Below, piece after piece: positions 1 to 5,842 of a DNA stretch of 5,842 bases. The stretch is from Flavisolibacter sp. (GTDB lineage: Bacteria; Bacteroidota; Bacteroidia; Chitinophagales; Chitinophagaceae): NCBI GenBank assembly GCA_025936195.1, contig JAICTW010000204.1, positions 1 to 5,842 of the forward strand. Reading direction: 5' to 3'. Numbering within the stretch: the first letter of the stretch is position 1; every line of letters begins with the position of its first letter. The notes under the pieces were generated by a model. It had not been told where the DNA came from and did not search any database. It saw only the letters and a list, made by a program, of their open reading frames with translations. The translations under genes were made by a program, and so were the position numbers.

Positions 1-1
1 A

Positions 2-328
2 AACTACCAGTCCATTGGTATGGAGCATGTTGTTATGGATCAAACAACTGCTATTACCATTTATCGCATTGTGCAGGAGCTGATCAACAATACCATGAAA
101 CATGCCGCCGCGACCAATTCAATTGTGCAATTGAGTAAAACAGACAATAAGCTAACTATAACAGTTGAAGATGACGGTAAAGGATTTGATATTGCGTGTC
201 TCAATATGGCTAAAGGAATAGGATGGGCAAATATTATGAACCGGATTGAATTCTTAAAAGGCAAGCTTGATATTCACTCGCATGCAGGAAAAGGAACTTC
301 AGTACTGATTGAATTAAATGTATCATGA
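2..328 (+). CDS. Sensor histidine kinase, C-terminal ATPase end (partial, 5' truncated by window)
   Basis: This is the last 108 residues of a two-component sensor kinase, and the frame is open to the window edge, so the true start is upstream. It shows the HATPase_c ATP-binding fold. An N-box lies at visible residues 26-35 (ELINNTMKHA), a G1 box at 57-63 (DDGKGFD), and a glycine-rich segment at 72-74 (GIG) is followed by the GKGTS G2-type loop at 96-100. The wording of the N-box and the NIMNRIEFLKGKL stretch are typical of the HisKA_3 (NarX/DesK-like) class, which pairs with NarL/FixJ regulators. Such kinases autophosphorylate on a histidine and pass the phosphate to the partner regulator. 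The phospho-acceptor histidine, sensor domain and membrane segments are not in the window, so the signal is unknown. The stop overlaps the next gene's ATG by four bases (ATGA), which implies coupled translation with the regulator. An internal ATG at 20 is not a credible start because it would cut off the dimerisation domain. Confidence 0.93.
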   Translation, partial: NYQSIGMEHVVMDQTTAITIYRIVQELINNTMKHAAATNSIVQLSKTDNKLTITVEDDGKGFDIACLNMAKGIGWANIMNRIEFLKGKLDIHSHAGKGTSVLIELNVS

Positions 329-954
329 AGACCAAAGTTTTTATAACAGATGATCACTACATGGTGATAGAAGGCATCCATTCTTTGCTGCAGAATGAAA
401 ATAATATTGAGTTGGTAGGACATGCGATGAACGCTGCCTCCTGCATGGCTTACCTGGAACAGCATTTACCTGATGTCATATTAATGGATATAAATCTGCC
501 GGACAAAAACGGGATAGATCTTTGCAAAGAAGTAAAGGAAAAATATCCTTCCGTGTTTGTGATCGGTCTCAGCACATTTAACCAGCAAAGTTTTATTCAG
601 AAAATGATGAGCAACGGCGCTTCGGGATATGTACTTAAGAATGCCACACAGGAAGAGTTGATGGAGGCAATAGAAACGGTAGCAAAGGGAAAAACTTTCC
701 TAAGCCATGAAGCTGCACAGTCTTTGCGAAAAAAAATGGCAGGAACTCCGGTATTAACCACCCGTGAGAAAGAAGTGCTGGAGCTTATTGCAGAAGGTTT
801 TACCAACAATGAAATTGCACAGAAGCTTTTTATAAGTGTAACTACGGTAGATACTCACCGCAAAAATTTATTGGCAAAATTCGAAACAAAAAATATTGCA
901 TCGCTTATCAAAGCGGCAATGCAAATGCAGTTGATTGGCAGCAATGGCTTATAA
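325..954 (+). CDS. NarL/FixJ-family response regulator (REC + LuxR-type HTH)
   Basis: A complete 209-residue DNA-binding response regulator, the usual length for the family. The receiver domain spans about residues 3-120. It has the acidic pair D9/D10, the phospho-acceptor D55 (in LMDINLPD), the switch residues S83/T84 and the invariant K105 (in VLKNA). A LuxR/GerE helix-turn-helix spans about 144-205, with the family signature LTTREKEVLELIAEG followed by NNEIAQKLFIS and the recognition-helix stretch TTVDTHRKNLLAKF. All residues needed for phosphorylation are present, so it should be a conventional phosphorylation-controlled transcription factor in the cytoplasm. The ATG at 325 overlaps the kinase stop by four bases, which fixes the start and makes the kinase its likely partner. 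Its target genes cannot be read from the sequence. No clear terminator hairpin follows the stop before the next gene. Confidence 0.96.
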   Translation: MKTKVFITDDHYMVIEGIHSLLQNENNIELVGHAMNAASCMAYLEQHLPDVILMDINLPDKNGIDLCKEVKEKYPSVFVIGLSTFNQQSFIQKMMSNGASGYVLKNATQEELMEAIETVAKGKTFLSHEAAQSLRKKMAGTPVLTTREKEVLELIAEGFTNNEIAQKLFISVTTVDTHRKNLLAKFETKNIASLIKAAMQMQLIGSNGL

Positions 955-978
955 GGAGCGATCAACTGATTCACATCA

Positions 979-1009
979 TTTCCACATAACTACATTTTAT
1001 TCATCTTTG
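979..1009 (+). promoter_or_regulatory. Putative Bacteroidota-type promoter for the aspartate kinase gene
   Basis: The motif CATCTTTG at 1002-1009 matches the Bacteroidota -7 element TAnnTTTG at all but one position. A TTTC at 979-982, 19 bases upstream, is one base off the -33 element TTTG. The predicted transcript start would fall at or within a few bases of the ATG at 1016, so the mRNA may be leaderless or nearly so. This is a match by eye against a known consensus, with no experimental support. Confidence 0.45.
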
Positions 1010-1015
1010 CACCCT

Positions 1016-2284
1016 ATGAAAGTTTTCAAATTCGGTGGTGCGTCGGTTAGCACGGTGGAAAGAATAAAAAATGTAGGCGAGATCTTAAGGAAATATTCCA
1101 ACGAAAAATTGTTAGTAGTGGTTTCTGCCATGGGCAAAACCACCAATGCTTTGGAAAAAGTAGTGGAAGCTTTTTACAATGGTGATCAACAAAAAGCATT
1201 GCAGCTTTTTCAAACCATCAAGGAAGAACACTTATCAATTGTAAAGCAACTGGCTTCTGACTCCTACCCGCTACTTGCCACTGACCACTCGCTTGTTGAT
1301 TTCTTCACCGAAGTGGAATGGCTGCTTCACGATAAACCTGCCCGTAGTTTTGATTATTACTACGACCAGGTGGTTTGCATTGGCGAAATGCTTTCCTCAG
1401 CTATTGTCAGCGAATATTTGAACAGTGCCGGAATTTCCAATCACTGGGTTGATGTGAGAGACATCATTCGCACTGATGATAATTTCCGTGATGCACGAAT
1501 TGACTGGTCCTTCACCACCAAAAGAATGGAAGAAAGTATTCTTCCTCTCTTTGAACAAGCAAATATTGTACTTACCCAGGGTTTCATTGGCGCAACGGAT
1601 GAAAACGAAAGCACCACGCTTGGGCGTGAAGGAAGTGATTACAGCGCTGCGGTATTTGCCAATTTGCTGAATGCAGAAAGTCAAACTATTTGGAAAGATG
1701 TGCAGGGTGTGATGAATGCTGATCCCAAGCAATACAAAAATGCGCAGTGGATCAAAGAACTGAATTACCAGGAAGTGATTGAAATGGCTTACTATGGTGC
1801 TCAGGTCATTCACCCGAAAACCATAAAACCTTTGCAGAACAAAGGCATTCCATTATACGTCCGTTCCTTTATTCACCCTAACGAAGAAGGCACTTGTATT
1901 CAAAGCAAATGCAGTAACCACTTACCTCCTATTATTGTTTATAAACACAAACAGGTTTTGATTGAATTAAGATCGAAGGATTTTTCTTTTGTCGGCGAAG
2001 GGCTGACTGCGGAAGTGTATAAAATTTTTCAATCCATAAAATTCAAACCCAACCTCATTCAAAGCGCTGCGATCAGCTTGCTTTGTGTGGTGGATGATTT
2101 TTCCGATAAAGTACAGGAGTTTGCATTGAAAGCATCAACTGTTTTTGATGTGAATGTTTCAGGAGATTTAACCCTCCTTACCATTCGCCATTACAATGAA
2201 GAAATTTTATCGGAACTGGTTGGTGATAAAAAAATAGTATTGCGCCAGCAAACTCCGGAAACCATACAGGTGTTGATGAAATGA
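1016..2284 (+). CDS. lysC: Aspartate kinase (monofunctional aspartokinase)
   Basis: This enzyme phosphorylates L-aspartate with ATP to aspartyl-4-phosphate, the first step toward lysine/diaminopimelate, threonine and methionine. The protein is 422 residues. The amino-acid kinase domain (about 1-295) shows the N-terminal KFGGASV signature at 5-11, SAMGKTTN at 37-44, CIGE at 121-124, the TTLGREGSDYSA substrate/nucleotide loop at 200-211, WKDVQGV at 226-232, ADPK at 235-238 and YGAQVIHPKTI at 260-270. A short ACT-like regulatory region follows at about 308-422. There is no homoserine dehydrogenase domain, so this is not the ThrA-type fusion. The frame is open back to an ATG at 935, but I chose 1016 because MKVFKFGG is the standard family start. 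The 27 extra codons would overlap the regulator gene and resemble no known domain. The gene has its own promoter-like motif and is probably separate from the upstream operon. The symbol is by function; paralogues elsewhere in the genome could share it. Confidence 0.95.
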   Translation: MKVFKFGGASVSTVERIKNVGEILRKYSNEKLLVVVSAMGKTTNALEKVVEAFYNGDQQKALQLFQTIKEEHLSIVKQLASDSYPLLATDHSLVDFFTEVEWLLHDKPARSFDYYYDQVVCIGEMLSSAIVSEYLNSAGISNHWVDVRDIIRTDDNFRDARIDWSFTTKRMEESILPLFEQANIVLTQGFIGATDENESTTLGREGSDYSAAVFANLLNAESQTIWKDVQGVMNADPKQYKNAQWIKELNYQEVIEMAYYGAQVIHPKTIKPLQNKGIPLYVRSFIHPNEEGTCIQSKCSNHLPPIIVYKHKQVLIELRSKDFSFVGEGLTAEVYKIFQSIKFKPNLIQSAAISLLCVVDDFSDKVQEFALKASTVFDVNVSGDLTLLTIRHYNEEILSELVGDKKIVLRQQTPETIQVLMK

Positions 2285-2302
2285 TTGTTGATGGCGTGAA
2301 TT

Positions 2303-5068
2303 CTATTGCGGTATTAAATTCACCGGCACAATAAATTCCACCCAGGTATTTCCTTTGCGGTCTGCCGGAGAAAATCCATTATCCAGCAAATGCGAAACCC
2401 GGACACCAAATGAAACCGGAAGTTCATTCCAAACCTTCGTGTCAAAATAAATTTCAGCACCAACACTCTTCAGGTTTCTTGACGCGAGTTTATTTTTTGA
2501 ATACAGTTTGGTAAAATCGTAAAACAAATTTCCTCTCACCCTTTGCAGGTAAATAAGATTGGCAAAACCAAGATCAGGATAGAGAATGGGAAAATGATAG
2601 TTCGCTCCTACCCTCCACATGCGTGAAAAATAATAATCATCATATCCTCTTGAGTTGGCAAAGCGGTTACTGAAGATCACATTATTGGTATCGGTCTCCT
2701 GCCAGGATGCCGTAAGCACAATGCTGTGATTTCCGAAGGAGGGCAAAAACAATTGAGTGCTTCCCAAAAACTGAAAACCTTTTTCATTCAGCAGGCGGCG
2801 ATCCGCTGCACTGATGGTATATCCAAACTTTGGATAAATATGCTGGCGTGCCATGGGCAGGTAATGTGACCAGGAAACAAAATTGTGCAGATACATGTAA
2901 TAACCTCTTGCCGAATCTTTAAAGCCGGGAATGGTTGTTTGATTAAAGACATAATTCGAGCCGAAGTTGAGAAAGCGGTACATTCTTCCTCCCGTAAAAT
3001 TGAGAGGAATATTATAACCAATCCTTGCTTCTATTTGGTTAAGATCAATCTGATTGATTGTATCACGAAATGTTCGGTTGAAGGTGTATTCCAAACCTGC
3101 ATTGATCACCGGGAAGAAGCCGCCGTACGAAGAATTAAATCCAAATGCATGTGAAGTTTCACCCTGATTATACCGGTAATAAATTTCATTGCTGAAGGTA
3201 TTCAACATGTTATCACTGAAAAGACTTAATGTAAATTCAGGATCGGTATAATCCGGACGCCAGCTATGAAAATTGAACAAATGGGTACTTTGTTTATAAG
3301 GTGTAACGGGAAAACGTCTTGACGTATTGGCAAGCATATTCGATGATGCTTCCGCATCGGCAACAGGATAAGGCAAAATATTTGCTCTCCACAACGCAGG
3401 GTCAACTTCTTCACCGGGTGTAATCATTTCTTTATTGATTCGCAAACCATTGCTTGTAAAGGACGACCACACCAGCGTATCATTGTATGCACTTGGATAA
3501 TATTCTCCGGTAATACCTGATGCCAACCGCATGATTTTTTTATCCGACAAGCGCAGTGAATAAATGTCATCATTACCGGTAACAGACGAAACAAAATAAA
3601 TAGAACCATTATAATAAAAAGGATGGCCAAGCAAAGCGAAGGTCGAAGGGATCAACACTTCACGATTGCCGGTGGTAAGGTCAATCCTGCCCATTTGCAT
3701 GGTAGAATTGGGTAAACGTTCCATCACTACAATGTTGTTTTCATCAATGAAGCGTGGCTCGTTGAAATAGGAATGATCAGGAGAAGATATGCGTTTTAGA
3801 ATTCTACCTCTTGTGTCCAGCAAATGCAAACTCGTTTCCGTTTTTTCATTGACCGCAACAGCAATGATCCTTTTGCCCGAGGGAGAAATATCCGGCGTAT
3901 AATATTTTTCTTTATGAGAAAGCTTCGTTTGCTTACCTGTATAAATATCGTATAAATAAAGAGTGCTGTAATCAATCAAAGACCAACGTGGATCCGTTTC
4001 GTAAGCTGTGTAAGCAATCATTCCATTGCGATAGCTGAACCAATTTTCAGTACTGATGTTCATCAGTCGCAATTTGTGTTCACCATTATTATCCTGTATG
4101 TAAAAAGCAGGCAGTTTTTTATAACTGCTTTTCAAATAAAGCAATGAATCCTTTCCAATGTATTGAGGAAAATAATAGTTGGTGACGGTTTGCCTTTCTA
4201 CCTGTCTCACTCCTTTGCTTACATCATCCTTGCGGTAATAATCCAGTGCCTGCTGCCGGAAGGTTTTATAATTGACTCCCGAATATTTTTTTACCGCATG
4301 TTGAAAAGGATAGAACAAGCTTTTATACGCAACCGCATCCTGTGTCACCTTTCTCCAAAAATCACTTCCGTATTTTAAATAACCATAGTTCACCAATAGA
4401 TAACCGAGATTGTAGTGATCGGGAATATAATCTTTCAATGAACCGCTGCGCAATTTCATCCAACTGTAATTTCTTCCTTCGTACCACAAGGACTTATAGC
4501 CATTGAAAAAATAAGGCGTTCTTCCCCTCCCCTGCGGTGTTAAAGCTGTTTCTGCATGCGTGGCATCGCCTTCCCAAAACCAATCCGGAATAGCCATAGC
4601 ATTCAGCAAAGCCTGTCCTTCCTGTCCCAATAGAATTGAACCCAGTTTGCTCAATCCTTTATTAAAATTGCTGAATTGCAATACATGCCTGAATTCATGA
4701 ACGGCCAGTTCCTGGTACCAGGGATTGGCGCCAAATTCAAAAATATCAGAGCCGGGAATTAAATAGTATTCACTGCGAAAAGGTCCCAGTGCCACATAAC
4801 CATTGGCAAGCGTGGTTTTATTATGCAGAATGATATTGATCTTGCGAAGATCAGGGCCCAAAGAATTAGGATGTTCCCTGCTGATCTTATGAATGATGGC
4901 GGCAATTTGCTGCGCCTGCGAATCCACTGCCGATGGAAAAATGATCCTTGCTGTATCGGTGTTGATCTGTTTCCACTTTACCGAAGGAGGAAAGCCTCCG
5001 AATTGCTGCGCATGGATTTGTGTTGATACAATCAGGGCAAGAATGAGAATGGTGACGAACTGTTTCAT
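2303..5068 (-). CDS. Exported metallopeptidase-like / TolB-propeller / beta-barrel outer-membrane protein
   Basis: A 921-residue envelope protein. Residues 1-20 form a Sec signal peptide (charged start, hydrophobic core, likely cleavage after IHA, before QQ). Residues about 30-280 resemble gluzincin (peptidase MA-like) zinc peptidases: HEFRH at 124-128 fits HExxH, and WEGDA at 165-169 supplies E166 as the probable third zinc ligand. Residues about 298-548 hold some six repeats, each opening with an aromatic/proline turn then two hydrophobic strands (near 298, 342, 389, 434, 480 and 522), as in TolB-like six-bladed propellers. Residues about 595-921 alternate polar and aromatic/hydrophobic strands like an outer-membrane barrel, with an RGYDDY motif at 807-812 that recalls the Omp85 RGF/RGY motif. 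Family members are often named TolB-like, but this is not true TolB. Activity and substrate are unknown. Start: the ATG gives a clean signal peptide; no Shine-Dalgarno is visible. It is convergent with the aspartate kinase gene and divergent from the PrsW gene. Confidence 0.9.
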   Translation of the reverse strand: MKQFVTILILALIVSTQIHAQQFGGFPPSVKWKQINTDTARIIFPSAVDSQAQQIAAIIHKISREHPNSLGPDLRKINIILHNKTTLANGYVALGPFRSEYYLIPGSDIFEFGANPWYQELAVHEFRHVLQFSNFNKGLSKLGSILLGQEGQALLNAMAIPDWFWEGDATHAETALTPQGRGRTPYFFNGYKSLWYEGRNYSWMKLRSGSLKDYIPDHYNLGYLLVNYGYLKYGSDFWRKVTQDAVAYKSLFYPFQHAVKKYSGVNYKTFRQQALDYYRKDDVSKGVRQVERQTVTNYYFPQYIGKDSLLYLKSSYKKLPAFYIQDNNGEHKLRLMNISTENWFSYRNGMIAYTAYETDPRWSLIDYSTLYLYDIYTGKQTKLSHKEKYYTPDISPSGKRIIAVAVNEKTETSLHLLDTRGRILKRISSPDHSYFNEPRFIDENNIVVMERLPNSTMQMGRIDLTTGNREVLIPSTFALLGHPFYYNGSIYFVSSVTGNDDIYSLRLSDKKIMRLASGITGEYYPSAYNDTLVWSSFTSNGLRINKEMITPGEEVDPALWRANILPYPVADAEASSNMLANTSRRFPVTPYKQSTHLFNFHSWRPDYTDPEFTLSLFSDNMLNTFSNEIYYRYNQGETSHAFGFNSSYGGFFPVINAGLEYTFNRTFRDTINQIDLNQIEARIGYNIPLNFTGGRMYRFLNFGSNYVFNQTTIPGFKDSARGYYMYLHNFVSWSHYLPMARQHIYPKFGYTISAADRRLLNEKGFQFLGSTQLFLPSFGNHSIVLTASWQETDTNNVIFSNRFANSRGYDDYYFSRMWRVGANYHFPILYPDLGFANLIYLQRVRGNLFYDFTKLYSKNKLASRNLKSVGAEIYFDTKVWNELPVSFGVRVSHLLDNGFSPADRKGNTWVEFIVPVNLIPQ

Positions 5069-5083
5069 TTGAAAAGGTAGTTG

Positions 5084-5113
5084 TAAATATAAATACGAAG
5101 AGGAGAATGGAAA
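5084..5113 (-). promoter_or_regulatory. Putative promoter for the 921-residue envelope protein gene
   Basis: Read on the minus strand, TATATTTA (5091 down to 5084) differs from the Bacteroidota -7 consensus TAnnTTTG only in the last base. TTTC (5113 down to 5110) lies 18 bases upstream as a one-mismatch -33 element. The transcript would begin around 5075-5080, leaving a leader of about ten bases with no Shine-Dalgarno. The region is AT-rich, so chance matches are easy and the call is weak. Confidence 0.3.
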
Positions 5114-5147
5114 CTAACAAGCCGGCTCTATTATCCATTTGTTTCAA

Positions 5148-5179
5148 TTTTATGCTCTGGATTCTCTTTTTTATCTTTC
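5148..5179 (+). promoter_or_regulatory. Putative promoter for the prsW-like gene
   Basis: TATCTTTC at 5172-5179 matches TAnnTTTG except at the last base. A weak TTTT at 5148-5151 sits 20 bases upstream in the -33 place. It would start transcription roughly ten bases before the ATG at 5197. This only makes sense if translation begins at 5197 rather than 5107, so it and the start choice support each other but neither is proven. Confidence 0.3.
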
Positions 5180-5196
5180 GTCCCAAAGCAATTCCT

Positions 5197-5842
5197 ATGT
5201 TATTACTTGGTTTGGCCATAGCACCTGGTTTAGCCATTTGCCTTTATATTTTTTATCGCGATAAATACAACCGTGAACCGGCATTCACCCTGCTTATGAG
5301 TTTTATCTGGGGCATGCTGATAACGGTTCCTGCATTGATTTTGGAACTGGCAGCCAAAGATCTTACCGAAGAAACAGTTACCGGCATTATCATTTCTTCT
5401 GTTTTCTTTATTGCCCTTGTAGAAGAGTTTTGCAAATTTCTTCCCCTGCGTTATTATTCGCTTTCACGCAAAAGTTTTGATGAACCATTGGATGGAATTA
5501 TTCATGCCGTGATGATCGGGATGGGTTTTGCCACGCTGGAAAATATCGGTTATGTATTGACATCGCCAAACGGAATACAAACAGGAATGTTGCGCATGTT
5601 CACCAGTGTTCCGGGACATGCCACGTTTGCTGTGATCATGGGTTATTATGCAGGCAAGGCAAAGTTTGATTTTGTTCACAAAAAAGCATTGTTGTTGAAA
5701 GGAATTTTGTTAGCCACGTTCTTTCATGGTGCTTATGATAGCTGTTTGTTTCTTACAAAAATTTTACCTGGAACTCTTTCAAGTTTATTGCTGATCATTG
5801 GTACACTGGCTTCACTGATAACAGCGTTAATTTTGAGCTCGC
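5197..5842 (+). CDS. prsW: PrsW-family intramembrane protease (partial, 3' end beyond window)
   Basis: A polytopic inner-membrane protease of the PrsW/M82 family. In Bacillus subtilis the founder makes the first cut in anti-sigma factor RsiW; no sigma/anti-sigma pair is visible here, so the substrate is unknown. Numbered from the ATG at 5197, 215 residues are visible, close to the roughly 218 of B. subtilis PrsW, so only a little is probably missing. Key residues are E76/E77 in VEEFCK, E115-N116 in GFATLENIGY, H141 in PGHATFAVIMGYYAG and H177 in FFHGAYD. About seven membrane segments are visible, near 1-20, 30-50, 61-79, 100-121, 138-153, 165-186 and 194-215. The first runs into the family-typical YRDKYNREP loop. 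The frame also has ATGs at 5107 and 5152. Starting at 5107 would add 30 residues including an extra hydrophobic stretch, and an AGGAG sits only one base before that ATG, too close for a good ribosome site. I prefer 5197 because the family normally begins there and catalytic positions then align with B. subtilis numbering. Confidence 0.9.
   Translation, partial: MLLLGLAIAPGLAICLYIFYRDKYNREPAFTLLMSFIWGMLITVPALILELAAKDLTEETVTGIIISSVFFIALVEEFCKFLPLRYYSLSRKSFDEPLDGIIHAVMIGMGFATLENIGYVLTSPNGIQTGMLRMFTSVPGHATFAVIMGYYAGKAKFDFVHKKALLLKGILLATFFHGAYDSCLFLTKILPGTLSSLLLIIGTLASLITALILSS

Noticed and set aside
935..1015. An upstream in-frame ATG that would extend the aspartate kinase by 27 residues
   Set aside because: The extension overlaps the end of the regulator gene, has no similarity to kinase N-termini, and contains the likely promoter. 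The family starts at MKVFKFGG.
1397..1813. A 138-codon open frame on the minus strand inside the aspartate kinase gene
   Set aside because: It lies fully antisense to a well-conserved catalytic domain, its translation resembles no known family, and it has no promoter or ribosome-site signal.
2323..2368. Inverted repeat CCGGCA ... TGCCGG as a possible terminator
   Set aside because: The arms are only six bases with a loop of about 34 bases and no T-run, and the repeat lies within the coding 3' end of the minus-strand gene. A chance match is likely.
2885..3154. An 89-codon plus-strand open frame antisense to the barrel region
   Set aside because: It is a mirror of strongly patterned coding sequence on the other strand, with no domain similarity and no start signals.
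4887..5237. A 116-codon minus-strand open frame spanning the N-terminus of the envelope protein and the divergent region
   Set aside because: It overlaps the signal-peptide coding region in another frame and the start of the prsW-like gene on the opposite strand. Its translation is low-complexity and basic with no recognisable domain.

Overview
The window looks like chromosomal DNA from a member of the Bacteroidota, most likely a Chitinophagaceae-like or Saprospiria-like lineage. That assignment is an inference from three things: moderate-to-low GC, weak or absent Shine-Dalgarno sequences with promoter-like motifs of the TAnnTTTG (-7) type just upstream of starts, and gene families that are common there. 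I see no rRNA, tRNA, CRISPR, insertion sequence, phage gene or origin.

Layout, left to right. (1) Positions 2-328 (+) hold the C-terminal ATPase end of a sensor histidine kinase; its start lies outside the window. (2) Positions 325-954 (+) encode a complete NarL/FixJ-type response regulator whose ATG overlaps the kinase stop (ATGA), so the two form one translationally linked two-component operon. (3) After a 61-base gap, positions 1016-2284 (+) encode a monofunctional aspartate kinase with a promoter-like motif ending six bases before its ATG. (4) Positions 2303-5068 (-) converge on it with an 18-base gap and encode a 921-residue exported protein. From its N-terminus this protein has a signal peptide, a HEFRH zinc-peptidase-like domain, about six TolB-like propeller blades, and a C-terminal region that looks like an outer-membrane beta-barrel. 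(5) On the right, a divergent gene (+, preferred start 5197) encodes a PrsW-type intramembrane protease and runs off the window very near its expected end.

The genes do not form one obvious pathway. The kinase and regulator are a signalling pair with unknown signal. The aspartate kinase makes the first committed intermediate of the lysine/threonine/methionine (and diaminopimelate) pathway. The 921-residue protein and the PrsW homologue are both putative envelope proteases and share a divergent control region of about 130 bases, which permits but does not prove a functional link. The most unusual item is the three-part architecture of the 921-residue protein. Nothing here clearly amounts to a wholly new system.
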